From a virus, in the IMG/VR virus record IMGVR_UViG_3300048929_000412, positions 1 through 44,897 of that record: a DNA stretch of 44,897 nucleotides; one strand, given 5' to 3'. Positions 25,819 to 34,128 of the stretch are shown here, in pieces. How positions within the stretch are numbered: position 1 is the first letter of the stretch; every line of letters starts with the position of its first letter. The notes beneath the pieces are model-generated. The model did not search any database. It was not told the origin of the DNA and saw only the letters and a program-made list of their open reading frames with translations. Both the position numbers and the translations under genes were made by a program.

Positions 25819-27447
25819 TTACATCCTCATGAAGCCGGCCAGATCAGCGCGCGGCATTACCGTTCCAAGATCGCCGGTGTATTGTTCTGTGATTTTTGCG
25901 CTCGGGCGTTGTTCGCCAGTTGTGCCGGCACCAACTTCACCGCTGCTCTGTTCGCTGGCGTAGACGACCAGAGCACCGGCAATTGCCGCTTCACCGTGAC
26001 GCTCGTAGCCGTCCGTTCCCATGGTTCTTGCATTGGCGGGAACCTTGGCAATGCCGTGCTCCATCTTGACTGCGCGAAAGTCTGCCAGGACGTCATCATG
26101 TTGGGAGATTTCGATACCGCCGCCCTCAAATGCCGCTTTGAGCTTCGGCATGTTGAGCATGTACCAGCCAACAGACATTTTGATTTCGGAGACATACGAC
26201 GGTCCCCACTTTTGGCGAGCAGCTTCAGCATGGCTGGCGCCGTTACCGGTCGCGTCAAATGCCGCATGAAAAAAGCGTGGCATCTTGTCTCGAAGCCAGA
26301 ACACAATCTGTTTCTGGCTCTCAAAGGGGACGTCGCGTAGTTCCAACATGAAGGTCGTCGCAAGGTTGAGATTTTGGCGCACCTGGAAGGGGTGGATAAA
26401 CGATCCGTCACCTGATCGGCCGAAGTCTTGGCCAAAACCTGATCGCAGCGCCGGGTCCATTCGAGCGACATGCTGATGAAGTTCCTCACGGCAAAACCGG
26501 TCAATCTCGGCTTTGCGAAGATGCTCCTCCCAATCAATGAAACCTTCTGGAGATTTATACCTTATGAGCGGAATATCCTCGCGCATCCGCGAGGTAATCA
26601 ATGCTCTGGTTAGATAGGCACCGGATGACTTGGAAGGAATGCAAAATAATTCTTCATCAGCGCCAGAACCATAGAACTTGATGATCTTGGCGCGCCAAGC
26701 TGCTTCCGCTTCAGGAGACCATTCCTGGCCAGTAACGAGGCAAATGCGCTCGTACAGCCCATCGCGCAATGCGTCATCAAAATCGATGCGCAGATGTTTG
26801 TAGTCCTGCTTGCCAGCCAGAACGTCCTGGATTTGTTCGTTGAAGTGGTTTTCGTAACCGTCATGGGTAGAGCAGACAATGACCTGTCCACCCCACATCA
26901 GGAACGCAAGGGCAGCTTTCAATAGCTGTTCAAGGTCATCAACGAAGGCCGCTTCGTCAATCATCACCACGCCCTGCTTGCCACGCAGGGTACGAGGTGC
27001 AGATGACAGGCCAACGATTTCGAAGCCACTGGCGAACTTTATGCGGAAGGCATTGATTGACCGTTCGCCGTTTTCATCGCTGTCGTCAAAAACATATTCC
27101 TCCATTTCCGACGCAGCGGAATTGAAGTGTCGGGCCCACATGGCACAAGCGTCGATGAACTCACGCGTCATTTCCTGTGAATAGGAAATATACATGAAGT
27201 CCATGCCGCCAGCCTCTTTGGACATGGCTGCACGGATACATGCATAAGCAGCACAGGCCCACGTCAGGCCGATACGTCGTGATTTCTCGACAAGCAGAAC
27301 GGGGCAAAGCGCGACCGACCGCAGCAGGCCGACTGTGCGCTGTTGGTACGGGAGAAGTGCTTTCGCCTTCTCGATTTTTTCCATAACTGCATCAGTAGAG
27401 AGCCGCCGAGCCTTGGCCCAATCTTCCTGGCTAATTGGTCCGCTCAT
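25819..27447 (-). CDS. Terminase large subunit (Mu gp28-like)
   Basis: The product is 542 aa. LLVEKSRRIGLTWACAA (about 50-66) is the Walker A region in the form usual for Mu gp28 relatives, and GVVMIDEAAFVDD (about 160) is Walker B. GFGQDFGRSGDGSF (about 330) fits the first acidic cluster of the RNase H-like nuclease. It packages DNA by the headful mechanism, and in Mu-like phages this begins at the left end and takes host flanking DNA. ATGA overlap with the small subunit. Confidence 0.92.
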   Translation of the reverse strand: MSGPISQEDWAKARRLSTDAVMEKIEKAKALLPYQQRTVGLLRSVALCPVLLVEKSRRIGLTWACAAYACIRAAMSKEAGGMDFMYISYSQEMTREFIDACAMWARHFNSAASEMEEYVFDDSDENGERSINAFRIKFASGFEIVGLSSAPRTLRGKQGVVMIDEAAFVDDLEQLLKAALAFLMWGGQVIVCSTHDGYENHFNEQIQDVLAGKQDYKHLRIDFDDALRDGLYERICLVTGQEWSPEAEAAWRAKIIKFYGSGADEELFCIPSKSSGAYLTRALITSRMREDIPLIRYKSPEGFIDWEEHLRKAEIDRFCREELHQHVARMDPALRSGFGQDFGRSGDGSFIHPFQVRQNLNLATTFMLELRDVPFESQKQIVFWLRDKMPRFFHAAFDATGNGASHAEAARQKWGPSYVSEIKMSVGWYMLNMPKLKAAFEGGGIEISQHDDVLADFRAVKMEHGIAKVPANARTMGTDGYERHGEAAIAGALVVYASEQSSGEVGAGTTGEQRPSAKITEQYTGDLGTVMPRADLAGFMRM

Positions 27448-28025
27448 TTGGAAACACCCAAGATACGGTCAAGGATTTCGTCAGCCGCATCCTCGGAAAG
27501 CCCCTTGGCCTTCTGGACGGTTTTGACAGCTTCCTTGGCCTTGGCTTCAAATTCGCTCTCAACCTTCTGTCGTCGCGCTGTCGAAACACCCTGCGCCCTG
27601 GTCGCCGCGAACAAGGCGTCAGCGAGTGACTTCGCGCCCTTCGGATCAAACCCGGCTTCACCGCCAGCGGTCACCAGTTCGAACACAAGTGTCTTGATGG
27701 CTTCAGATGCGATCAGCGTCAGATCGTCAGATGCGGCCGCATCAAACTTGGATGCCAGTGTGCTAGCTATCTCGCGGGTCTGGTTAAGGCGTTGCGTCAG
27801 CGTTGCAAGGCGGATCGAATAACGATTGAAAGCCGAGAAGGAAGGGATCGTGGAATCCAGCTCACCACGATACTCCTGATGAAGGGCATCCATCTTGCCG
27901 TAGAACTCGTCATAGATTTCCGTCTGGGTGCGCTCACGCTTCTGTAACTCTTCAGCTGCCCACGCGACAATCGGTGCGCATTCCTCTGGCAGGAGCTCGA
28001 TACCTGAAAGACGACCACGACCCAT
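27444..28025 (-). CDS. Terminase small subunit (DUF3486, Mu gp27-like)
   Basis: The product is 193 aa. ATG 28025 is favoured over the overlapping GTG 28031 because GGGAGA stands 5-7 bases upstream. MGRGRLSGIELLPEECAPIV and the helical region after it are characteristic of DUF3486 small terminases, which recognise packaging sites. It overlaps the large subunit by 4 bp. Confidence 0.85.
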   Translation of the reverse strand: MGRGRLSGIELLPEECAPIVAWAAEELQKRERTQTEIYDEFYGKMDALHQEYRGELDSTIPSFSAFNRYSIRLATLTQRLNQTREIASTLASKFDAAASDDLTLIASEAIKTLVFELVTAGGEAGFDPKGAKSLADALFAATRAQGVSTARRQKVESEFEAKAKEAVKTVQKAKGLSEDAADEILDRILGVSK

Positions 28026-28027
28026 GA

Positions 28028-28327
28028 TCACTCTCCCGGTGAAGGACGGCCGATGCCATCAATAACCGAACGTCGTGCAACGTGATCAATGCCGCTCCGG
28101 GTGATCGACGCAATCATGACACTGCCGGCCTCGGTGATAGTCACCGCGCCGAGCTCCTTCATCTTGAGCAACTGCGTGCGGACATACTCACGACTGCGGT
28201 TGTGTCCGAATGATAAAAGAAGCGCCGTTAAAAGCGTCTCATTCATGCGACCGTCCGGCTGTTCCGCCAATCCACGCAACATGGTCAGCCGTGCATCCTG
28301 CGCCGAAAACTCTTCAAAGCTGACCAT
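28028..28327 (-). CDS. Winged-helix-like small protein (Mu gp26 position)
   Basis: The product is 99 aa. NETLLTALLLSFGHNRSREY followed by VRTQLLKMKELGAVTITEAG looks like a winged helix with a beta-wing. It lies directly upstream of the small terminase, as gp26-type genes do in Mu-like prophages. It overlaps its upstream neighbour by one base (TGATG). Role unknown; a DNA-binding function in packaging is inferred. Confidence 0.72.
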   Translation of the reverse strand: MVSFEEFSAQDARLTMLRGLAEQPDGRMNETLLTALLLSFGHNRSREYVRTQLLKMKELGAVTITEAGSVMIASITRSGIDHVARRSVIDGIGRPSPGE

Positions 28328-28659
28328 CAGCCTTTTCCCTCTTGTCTCAAATAATCATCAATGCGGTGGACAGTGCGCGATATGCTGCCCACCGATTCAG
28401 CCAAAGTGTTCACGTTCCCGCGCAGGTCAGACATCGCCAGTTTCAGTTCGTTGACGGTGTCCTTGTCAGGCATGTGCTTCATCTCGGCTTCGACTGCCTG
28501 GATGCGACGGTCATGATCTATTAGCTTGGTTTCTTGCTTATCGAGCTTGGATGCATTGGCCTTTGCGCCAGAACCGACAAACAAGACAACCGACGTGCCA
28601 ACGCTGATCAGCAACGCGATAAGACCAAGCCAGTCTTTAAGTGCAGCAAGGTCGAGCAT
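28327..28659 (-). CDS. DUF2730-like membrane-anchored coiled-coil protein (Mu gp25-like)
   Basis: The product is 110 aa. ATG 28659 is used because it overlaps the preceding stop (TGATG); a longer frame to 28764 has no support. A membrane helix at about 10-28 is followed by coiled coil to the end. This is the pattern of DUF2730 proteins in Mu-like prophages, found between lysis and terminase genes. Function unknown. Confidence 0.78.
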   Translation of the reverse strand: MLDLAALKDWLGLIALLISVGTSVVLFVGSGAKANASKLDKQETKLIDHDRRIQAVEAEMKHMPDKDTVNELKLAMSDLRGNVNTLAESVGSISRTVHRIDDYLRQEGKG

Positions 28660-28877
28660 CAGCGGCGTCTCTTTTCGTGTCTGGTTTGGCAGGGCTGGCA
28701 ACGCGTGGCGGCCGGATAGGCATTGCGGCGGGCGCTGGAGATATCCACGCCGCAATCGTCGCACTGACAGGTTCCCATCTGACGCAAAGCGTTTTGGGCC
28801 TCTGCTATCTTGGCGTCGCGTTCCTGTTCCGCACGCTCAGCAGCAAGGTCGAAGGCTGCATTGGAACCGAAATTCAT
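28659..28877 (-). CDS. TraR/DksA-type C4 zinc-finger protein
   Basis: The product is 72 aa. Cys39-X2-Cys42 and Cys60-X2-Cys63 form the C4 zinc finger of the TraR/DksA family after an N-terminal helix. Phage TraR-like proteins bind RNA polymerase in the secondary channel and tune promoters. ATG 28877 overlaps the Rz1 stop (ATGA). Confidence 0.85.
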   Translation of the reverse strand: MNFGSNAAFDLAAERAEQERDAKIAEAQNALRQMGTCQCDDCGVDISSARRNAYPAATRCQPCQTRHEKRRR

Positions 28878-29164
28878 GGGTTGCTCTCCGGCACGGGCAC
28901 AGCATCGATAGCGGCGACTGCAGCAGCTCGGCGCGCATCGCAGGTCTTGACCTCGTTGCGATCTGGTGCCCACTTCGCGTGTGTTTCCGATGCATCAAGG
29001 TCACGGTCGGGCAGTTCCGTAAGTACACATGGCTTGCGAGATGATGGCGGCACCTCGGCGCGCAGATAGATGACCTGCACAGGTGCCGGCTTCTCTTCAG
29101 TGTGGGAGCAAGCGGACACGATCGCGGTCAAGGCCGCCACGAGTGCCATTTGGCAGAGCCGCAT
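28874..29164 (-). CDS. Rz1: Rz1-like outer-membrane spanin lipoprotein
   Basis: The product is 96 aa. The signal sequence MRLCQMALVAALTAIVSACS ends in a lipobox with Cys19, giving a lipid-anchored outer-membrane protein. Its start lies inside the Rz gene in another frame (68-bp overlap), the usual Rz/Rz1 architecture. The mature part is acidic rather than strongly Pro-rich. With Rz it should fuse inner and outer membranes at the last lysis step. Confidence 0.82.
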   Translation of the reverse strand: MRLCQMALVAALTAIVSACSHTEEKPAPVQVIYLRAEVPPSSRKPCVLTELPDRDLDASETHAKWAPDRNEVKTCDARRAAAVAAIDAVPVPESNP

Positions 29165-29462
29165 TCTTTTTCTCCAAGTCTTTCAAGTTGGCTTCAAGGC
29201 CCGCGATGGTGGTTGCGGCGTTGGTTTCAATGCGCATGGTCTCGCGGACTTGCGCAGCTTGAGTGTTGGCGGCGTTGGCGTTCATCTTCTCGATGCGGGC
29301 CGTCCAGTAGGCGTCTCGCTCATCGGCTTTTTCCGATCGGACTTTGTCGATGAAGTCATCAACAGTGCGAACTGCGAACAATGCGATGCTGGCGGTGGCC
29401 AACATCGCGACTGCTACGATGATCAACGACGTGGACGCCTTCGTTAGCCACGCCGGGATCAT
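29097..29462 (-). CDS. Rz: Rz-like inner-membrane spanin
   Basis: The product is 121 aa. The ATG at 29462 overlaps the holin stop (ATGA); the longer frame to 29714 runs through the holin gene and is rejected. One membrane helix (about 11-31) is followed by a long coiled coil (about 35-105), the form of an i-spanin. Rz1 starts inside it. Confidence 0.83.
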   Translation of the reverse strand: MIPAWLTKASTSLIIVAVAMLATASIALFAVRTVDDFIDKVRSEKADERDAYWTARIEKMNANAANTQAAQVRETMRIETNAATTIAGLEANLKDLEKKNAALPNGTRGGLDRDRVRLLPH

Positions 29463-29761
29463 GTGAGCTCTCCGGGTGGAACGGCGCCAGGGTCGGCCCG
29501 AGGGTTGTAGGGGGAAGCCGGAGGCATTGGATGTTCTGCAGCCGCTTCGAAATCTTTGCTGCCGTAATGGCGATGAACGCCAAGCATACCGGCAATCATG
29601 CCGGCCATGGACGGAACAGCAATCATGCCGAAAGCGACGGCCTGTTCCGACCCGGTAATGGCACCTGCGGTCAACGCCAGGATTACTACCCATGCCAAAA
29701 TGGACGACATCCAAAGATGCGTTTTCGTTGTGCTGTAAGACGGTTTCGAGACAGGCTTCAT
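29459..29761 (-). CDS. Holin-like two-helix membrane protein
   Basis: The product is 100 aa with membrane helices at about 17-36 and 42-61, a short loop and a Pro-rich soluble C-terminus. It stands between endolysin and spanins, the normal place for a holin. It starts 3 bp after the endolysin stop. Which holin class it belongs to is not clear. Confidence 0.75.
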   Translation of the reverse strand: MKPVSKPSYSTTKTHLWMSSILAWVVILALTAGAITGSEQAVAFGMIAVPSMAGMIAGMLGVHRHYGSKDFEAAAEHPMPPASPYNPRADPGAVPPGELT

Positions 29762-29764
29762 AGC

Positions 29765-30514
29765 TCAGGCCTCATTCTTCGAAACGGAAACACCGTTAAT
29801 GGTAAGCTGAACGCGGCCGCCAATTTGAGCTTCGCCTGTCTTGGGCCAGCGGATGCCGTTCGCAACAAGGCGATTTTTCGCGATGCGGGTGATGGAAACG
29901 GCATTGTTCTGGTTGCCACCCAGAACATGATAGTGCGTGCGATCCTCACCGACGTAAAACCCAACATGGCCACCTCCATCGCGGGTGAAGACAAGAATTG
30001 CACCAACGGAAGGTGAGCAGGCGACGCCGAAGTTCGCCCAATTCTTTGCGCCAAGCGGATTGCTAGGCATCACTTCTTTGGGGAGCGTGGTCGCAATAGG
30101 GTTGGCGACGAACAGGCCGCACCAGGGGATATCGTCGTCGGTGAAGTAGGATGCGATCCATCCTCCAAGCTTCTTTGCCCAACCCATGATGGTTGGGTTA
30201 GAGCCTGGGCCCACGACTTCCTTGATGCCCAGATAGCGGCGTGCATCACGCATCCAGATGGGTTCGGTGCGATCTGGCGGAACTTGAGCAATGACGTGAT
30301 CGGCTGGAGTGCCATTCCTGTTTGGGCGGACCAAACGTAGATGCGCGATAGTCTGGGCATCAGCTTGGCCAGTGACCGGAATGCCTTCGGCACGTTGAAA
30401 TAGTTCCAAGGCCTTGAAAACGGCGCGCCCCGGTATGCCATCCATCGCGCCAGCGTATGAGCCTGCATCACGCAGGCGGCTGATAAGCCATTCATCAAAT
30501 GTTTGGGTGGTCAT
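29765..30514 (-). CDS. Endolysin: peptidoglycan-binding domain plus CHAP/NlpC-like peptidase
   Basis: The product is 249 aa. Residues 1-60 resemble a PG_binding_1 domain (FKALELFQRAEGIPVTGQAD). Residues about 88-210 carry Cys132 in DDIPWCGLFV, His183 in GGGHVGFYVG and Asn201 in GGNQNN, a Cys-His peptidase of the TIGR02594/CHAP type. No signal peptide or membrane helix is seen, so it should need the holin. It is the first gene of the lysis block, behind the Plys-like element. AAGGGG precedes ATG 30514. Confidence 0.87.
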   Translation of the reverse strand: MTTQTFDEWLISRLRDAGSYAGAMDGIPGRAVFKALELFQRAEGIPVTGQADAQTIAHLRLVRPNRNGTPADHVIAQVPPDRTEPIWMRDARRYLGIKEVVGPGSNPTIMGWAKKLGGWIASYFTDDDIPWCGLFVANPIATTLPKEVMPSNPLGAKNWANFGVACSPSVGAILVFTRDGGGHVGFYVGEDRTHYHVLGGNQNNAVSITRIAKNRLVANGIRWPKTGEAQIGGRVQLTINGVSVSKNEA

Positions 30515-30556
30515 TCATTGCCCCTTTGTTCCGGGGCACATTGCGTTGTTCAACGC

Positions 30557-30587
30557 GGATAATTCAGAACGCAAAATTACCTCCCGA
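30557..30587 (-). promoter_or_regulatory. Late promoter Plys-like element
   Basis: The minus strand carries TCGGGAGG then TAATTTTGCGTTC (30567-30587), identical in 20 of 21 bases to the element before the protease gene. TTATCC (30557-30562) is a candidate -10. It lies between the Mor/C activator gene and the endolysin, where Mu has Plys. Confidence 0.73.
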
Positions 30588-30600
30588 GCCGATGGCCGGG

Positions 30601-31005
30601 TTAATTGTTCTCTTGTTCTGCGAAGAGATTGCCTTGACCGTGGTCGGCTTTGCGCCGATGCAACTGGACGGTCTTATGCGTCACGCCTAGTTGGCGAGCG
30701 ATAGCATTTGTTGAATAACCTTTATCGATCATTTGGGCAATAAGCTGTGCGCGTCGCCGTTTGTCACCTGCCATTGCTGGCGGGATCTCGATCTTCTCAC
30801 CGCCATAGCTTTTGCAGAGTGCAAGAGCGGCTTCCAGGCCAATGAGCTTCGGCAACCAATGATCTTCTGTCACGGTTGCCGGGATGTAGATTTTTTCACA
30901 TGCTTTCTCCCGGCCGAGGATGAGCGCCGCCCGTTCGCCTGCCACGTCGGCAATGCGATTTAAAAGCGGTGTCATCCATGCTCGGTCGGAAAGAACTGTC
31001 ATCAC
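30601..31005 (-). CDS. mor: Mor/C-type transcription activator of late genes
   Basis: The product is 134 aa. The N-terminal region is alpha-helical (ILGREKACEKIYIPATVTED), and the C-terminal HTH is AQLIAQMIDKGYSTNAIARQ with LGVTHKTVQLHRRK. This is the Mor/C family. Only one such gene is present, and it lies directly before the Plys-like element, so it probably serves as the single middle/late activator. It overlaps GemA by 4 bp. Confidence 0.85.
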   Translation of the reverse strand: MMTVLSDRAWMTPLLNRIADVAGERAALILGREKACEKIYIPATVTEDHWLPKLIGLEAALALCKSYGGEKIEIPPAMAGDKRRRAQLIAQMIDKGYSTNAIARQLGVTHKTVQLHRRKADHGQGNLFAEQENN

Positions 31006-31655
31006 TTGGCTTTCTTTCCAAGCGCACGCACACGCTCACCGAACTTGTTCATGACGCGCTGCCAAGCTTTAATGGAAAGGTCGCGACCGGTTTCCCGCGA
31101 GATGATGTGAACGTCCTGCCAAAAGGTTTGGACAGAATCGGCGTGAACTGTGCCGCCGAGTTTGATCCACTGTGCCCAGGCAATCTGGAAACCCACAGCC
31201 TTGGCATAATCTGGCGTCAGCTTGTCGGTGTTCCAATTCACACCACCGTCACGGGCGATCCACTTTTTCAGGGCCTCAATCGCTGCCTTGGCATCTCCGG
31301 GCTTGTGGACGAAGCGCAGGGCGTCAACCTTGGACTGGTTCATAACGAAGGATTCCAGCGCCGCATCCGTGCGGTCGCGGATAACGCCGAGGTTATAACC
31401 AGCAATCCAAAGAGCTTGAAGTTTGGCGCGGTACCGGCCACCAGAGCGAGGGCTTTTATTGTCGCTTGAAGATGTCTTTGAAGCACCTTCAAAGCCTTCA
31501 TTGCGAAACACGGTTATGACCTTCTGCCGTTCGGCCTCGGACATTTCGCGGGTCGAGGTCTTGCCAGTGATGTTCTGGAGCTTGGCGCGGTATGTCTCGT
31601 CATCCAGGCCGAATTGCTTTTGTGCGATTTTAATAACTGCTGTCGAGGATGCCAT
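31002..31655 (-). CDS. gemA: GemA-like protein (DUF1018, Mu gp16)
   Basis: The product is 217 aa. IKIAQKQFGLDDETYRAKLQ followed by NITGKTSTREMSEAE is the DUF1018 signature. GemA in Mu modulates host gene expression and DNA topology and is co-transcribed with mor. Here it also lies directly upstream of the activator. Its coding sequence contains one copy of the palindrome TTTGAAG-CAC-CTTCAAA (31477-31493). It starts by a TAATG overlap with the preceding gene. Confidence 0.88.
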   Translation of the reverse strand: MASSTAVIKIAQKQFGLDDETYRAKLQNITGKTSTREMSEAERQKVITVFRNEGFEGASKTSSSDNKSPRSGGRYRAKLQALWIAGYNLGVIRDRTDAALESFVMNQSKVDALRFVHKPGDAKAAIEALKKWIARDGGVNWNTDKLTPDYAKAVGFQIAWAQWIKLGGTVHADSVQTFWQDVHIISRETGRDLSIKAWQRVMNKFGERVRALGKKAK

Positions 31656-31957
31656 TATGCGGACTTCCTTGTTTGCTGGTTCGGGCGACGACTATCGGCC
31701 CACTTGTCGAATGCTTTGGTTTGGCAGCGGCTGCATGGTCTGGGGTGACCGTCGATGTCCTCGACTTCACCGTCATCAAAGTTGATGCCAACTTCTACAG
31801 CCAGCCTTGCTATGTGTTTTTCGAGGGCCTCTAAGGCATCGTCGTCGGTGTCGAAGTTGGAGATGCAGGAATTCAAATCAGGCATCACGTTCACAAATTT
31901 GTTTTCGTGTAAGCGGACGGTCACGAGTATGGTGATGTCGACGGTGAAGTATTTCAT
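31655..31957 (-). CDS. Early protein of unknown function
   Basis: The product is 100 aa, starting MKYFTVDITILVTVRLHENK with acidic middle and a CSRC pair near residue 75. The stop overlaps the gemA start (TAATG), so it is co-translated with it. I recognise no family. Confidence 0.65.
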   Translation of the reverse strand: MKYFTVDITILVTVRLHENKFVNVMPDLNSCISNFDTDDDALEALEKHIARLAVEVGINFDDGEVEDIDGHPRPCSRCQTKAFDKWADSRRPNQQTRKSA

Positions 31958-32040
31958 GCTGCGACCTCAACGTGCCCGCTATTCATCGCGTTAAAATTGT
32001 GTGACATCTCCAACCGGGTAGCTGCACAGGGGGCAATAAG

Positions 32041-32817
32041 TTGAGGCGAGATCACAAAATCAAAATTCTGATCCTTTTTTTGATCATTGCTGTTTTGTCG
32101 ATCTTGCTGCCTACAGCATTTGGCGACCCGAGGATTATTAAAGACCAGTGTTGCGGAAGCGCGTTTAGAAATTTTGTCTACGATTTCCAGACGCTCATTA
32201 CAGGCATCTTGGCCGTTGGAGCTGCGACTTGGACCGTGCTTACTATGGACCGCACAGACAGGAAGAGCGATATACGTCACCACCAGCTTATTGCACTTCA
32301 GTTGAGGGCTGACGGCTTGCGGGTTGAGCGGATGGTATTTCCCAACCTCATGGATCTGCTCAAGGAAAGAGAGAGCCTTAAAGCGATTGACATTAACGAA
32401 GTCAAAGTTTTCGCTAAGAATTCCAACCTTACCTCGCTCCAGGCGCTCCTTGAGCCGATCATTCCAACTTGTGCCGCTATTAGAATGATTTTTGAGCGTA
32501 AATGCTTCAACGAGTCCCGAGACTTGCTGAGCGCAAGAATGACAAATAGCCTCGAAAATATTATCGATGTTCTTCGCGTTGTCGCACACCAAAAAAATGT
32601 AGTGACGAGCACGTGGGGTAACTTCGGCTATGAGCTTAGGAAGAATGGGAACGTGAAAGATGCTGAGGAATATCTCATCGCGGCTGTGAACTCTCTTAAC
32701 AACACAATTGAGACTATTGGGAGCAATGTTGATAATTTTTGCACTGGCTTGATGGCGATGCAAAGGGAGCACTCTATTCATAGAGAAGCCCTCAAGCCTT
32801 CGCCAGATCGATGGTGA
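32041..32817 (+). CDS. Two-helix membrane protein, cargo gene inserted against the early operon
   Basis: The product is 258 aa from TTG 32041, preceded by AGGGGG at 7 bases. Membrane helices span about 8-27 and 50-68, followed by a soluble helical domain of about 185 residues. It is the only rightward gene inside the early block, is visibly AT-richer than its neighbours and overlaps the convergent DUF3164-like gene by 26 bp. No clear promoter was found in the 83 bp before it. These are marks of a moron, possibly a superinfection-exclusion protein by position and topology only. No family recognised. Confidence 0.72.
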   Translation: MRRDHKIKILILFLIIAVLSILLPTAFGDPRIIKDQCCGSAFRNFVYDFQTLITGILAVGAATWTVLTMDRTDRKSDIRHHQLIALQLRADGLRVERMVFPNLMDLLKERESLKAIDINEVKVFAKNSNLTSLQALLEPIIPTCAAIRMIFERKCFNESRDLLSARMTNSLENIIDVLRVVAHQKNVVTSTWGNFGYELRKNGNVKDAEEYLIAAVNSLNNTIETIGSNVDNFCTGLMAMQREHSIHREALKPSPDRW

Positions 32818-33442
32818 TAGCCTTCCAGCCGTCTTCATGGCTGGCGCGCTGGTAAAATCGCACGTATTCCTTGGAGCCGGTGACGCGTATCGCATCGCGA
32901 ATAGCTTCCATAGCTCTGTTCCAACGCGGATCATCGATCTCCAACTTCAACAGCATGTAGACGTCGGCGCGGTTCACCTGACCTTCTTTTTCGGTATTGA
33001 AGGCGCGGGTGACGATTGACTGAATTTCTGGGCGGCTGTCGGCGCTCCATTCAACCAGGCACTCGTCAATCAGGGCTTTGGCAATCTGAAGCTCTGGGCC
33101 AAAGGTGATCAGATCGGCAACCTGCACCTGAATTTTCATCAAGCCGTCATAGCTCTGATAGGTGCGATTTCCCTTCTGGCCACCGATGGTGACGCCATAC
33201 TTTTCACCAAGCAGGCTATCGAGCGCGGAAAGGTCTGCAGCGGTGTGACCGCGAAAGCGAGCGATCTGGGCATTCAGGTTCAGCGCGTGCTCGATGCAGC
33301 TGCGCACTGTCTGATCTTCAAGCTTGTATTGGCCTTTGACGTTAGCTTCAGGATCAAGACCGCCCTTGGCGTTCTGCATGAACTCGCGGCCATTGACGAC
33401 GGTGATACCTGGCTTCGTTTCTTCGAGAATTACGGCTTCCAT
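32792..33442 (-). CDS. DUF3164-like early phage protein
   Basis: The product is 216 aa. GITVVNGREFMQNAKGGLDP and the downstream segment ELQIAKALIDECLVEW are typical of the DUF3164 family, common downstream of the B gene in Mu-like prophages. Its function is not known. The 3' end overlaps the rightward membrane-protein gene. Confidence 0.83.
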   Translation of the reverse strand: MEAVILEETKPGITVVNGREFMQNAKGGLDPEANVKGQYKLEDQTVRSCIEHALNLNAQIARFRGHTAADLSALDSLLGEKYGVTIGGQKGNRTYQSYDGLMKIQVQVADLITFGPELQIAKALIDECLVEWSADSRPEIQSIVTRAFNTEKEGQVNRADVYMLLKLEIDDPRWNRAMEAIRDAIRVTGSKEYVRFYQRASHEDGWKAITIDLAKA

Positions 33443-33472
33443 TTTCAGTCCTTGTTTGTTCGATAAGAGGTG

Positions 33473-33817
33473 TCAGGCTGCGTCACCGCCAGTGGGAGCT
33501 GGCGGCGACGGTGTGCGGGATGGGAAGGGGATGACGTTTGTCGGTGGTGTTACGGCGTCTTTTTTGAACAGCCTCAAAACCTTCAGCTTGCCTAAACCGT
33601 CGGTGAGCCTTTCAAGGTAGGCGCGCCTGTTCCACTCGGCCTGGGAATATGCGTTTTCCAAGAACCGTGCGGCTTCCAACGCCTTTGATATCCGGTGGAG
33701 GAAAACTTTGCTCTGGATCGGGTCCATATGCACTTGGCCGTCATTGATGACTTTGTCGCCAACCAAGCCCTGCAGAAACTGGAGCTGATCGGAAACGGTA
33801 GTGACCATTTTGCTCAT
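33473..33817 (-). CDS. Early protein of unknown function
   Basis: The product is 114 aa, helical, with a Pro-rich tail (IPFPSRTPSPPAPTGG). It overlaps its upstream neighbour by 4 bp (ATGA), so it is part of the B operon. No family recognised. Confidence 0.68.
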   Translation of the reverse strand: MSKMVTTVSDQLQFLQGLVGDKVINDGQVHMDPIQSKVFLHRISKALEAARFLENAYSQAEWNRRAYLERLTDGLGKLKVLRLFKKDAVTPPTNVIPFPSRTPSPPAPTGGDAA

Positions 33818-34128
33818 TTCGTTTTACCTCCAAAGTCAGGGCGGATGATGTTGCTGTCAGCGATGTCCAGCAGCCCGGCCAATTCACCGGTGGCCATAGC
33901 TTCAGCTGTTGATGCCAAGAGCTTTCCCGCTTCACTGTCGCGAAGCAGGGACAACTCAAGTTCGAGGTTCCCGGCCTGTTTGGTGAGGACGCGCAGGGTC
34001 TGCAGGATGGTGCGCGCCGAGAGGGCGTCCAGTTCCAGGGACTCGTTGTCGTTTAACTTCTCGGCCCGGTGGAAAACGCGGGTGAGGCGTTCCAGATGAA
34101 ACTTGAGAGAAGTGTTTGCTGCGCTCAT
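33814..34128 (-). CDS. Early helical protein of unknown function
   Basis: The product is 104 aa, largely coiled-coil-like (LKFHLERLTRVFHRAEKLND, LLRDSEAGKLLASTAE). It overlaps the B gene by 4 bp and the next ORF by 4 bp. No family recognised. Its position equals that of small post-B genes in Mu, where host-nuclease inhibitors can occur, but nothing here resembles Gam. Confidence 0.68.
   Translation of the reverse strand: MSAANTSLKFHLERLTRVFHRAEKLNDNESLELDALSARTILQTLRVLTKQAGNLELELSLLRDSEAGKLLASTAEAMATGELAGLLDIADSNIIRPDFGGKTK

Noticed and set aside
29463-29714. Long start for the Rz-like gene
   Set aside because: It would run through the holin gene; the ATGA-coupled start at 29462 fits the spanin pattern.
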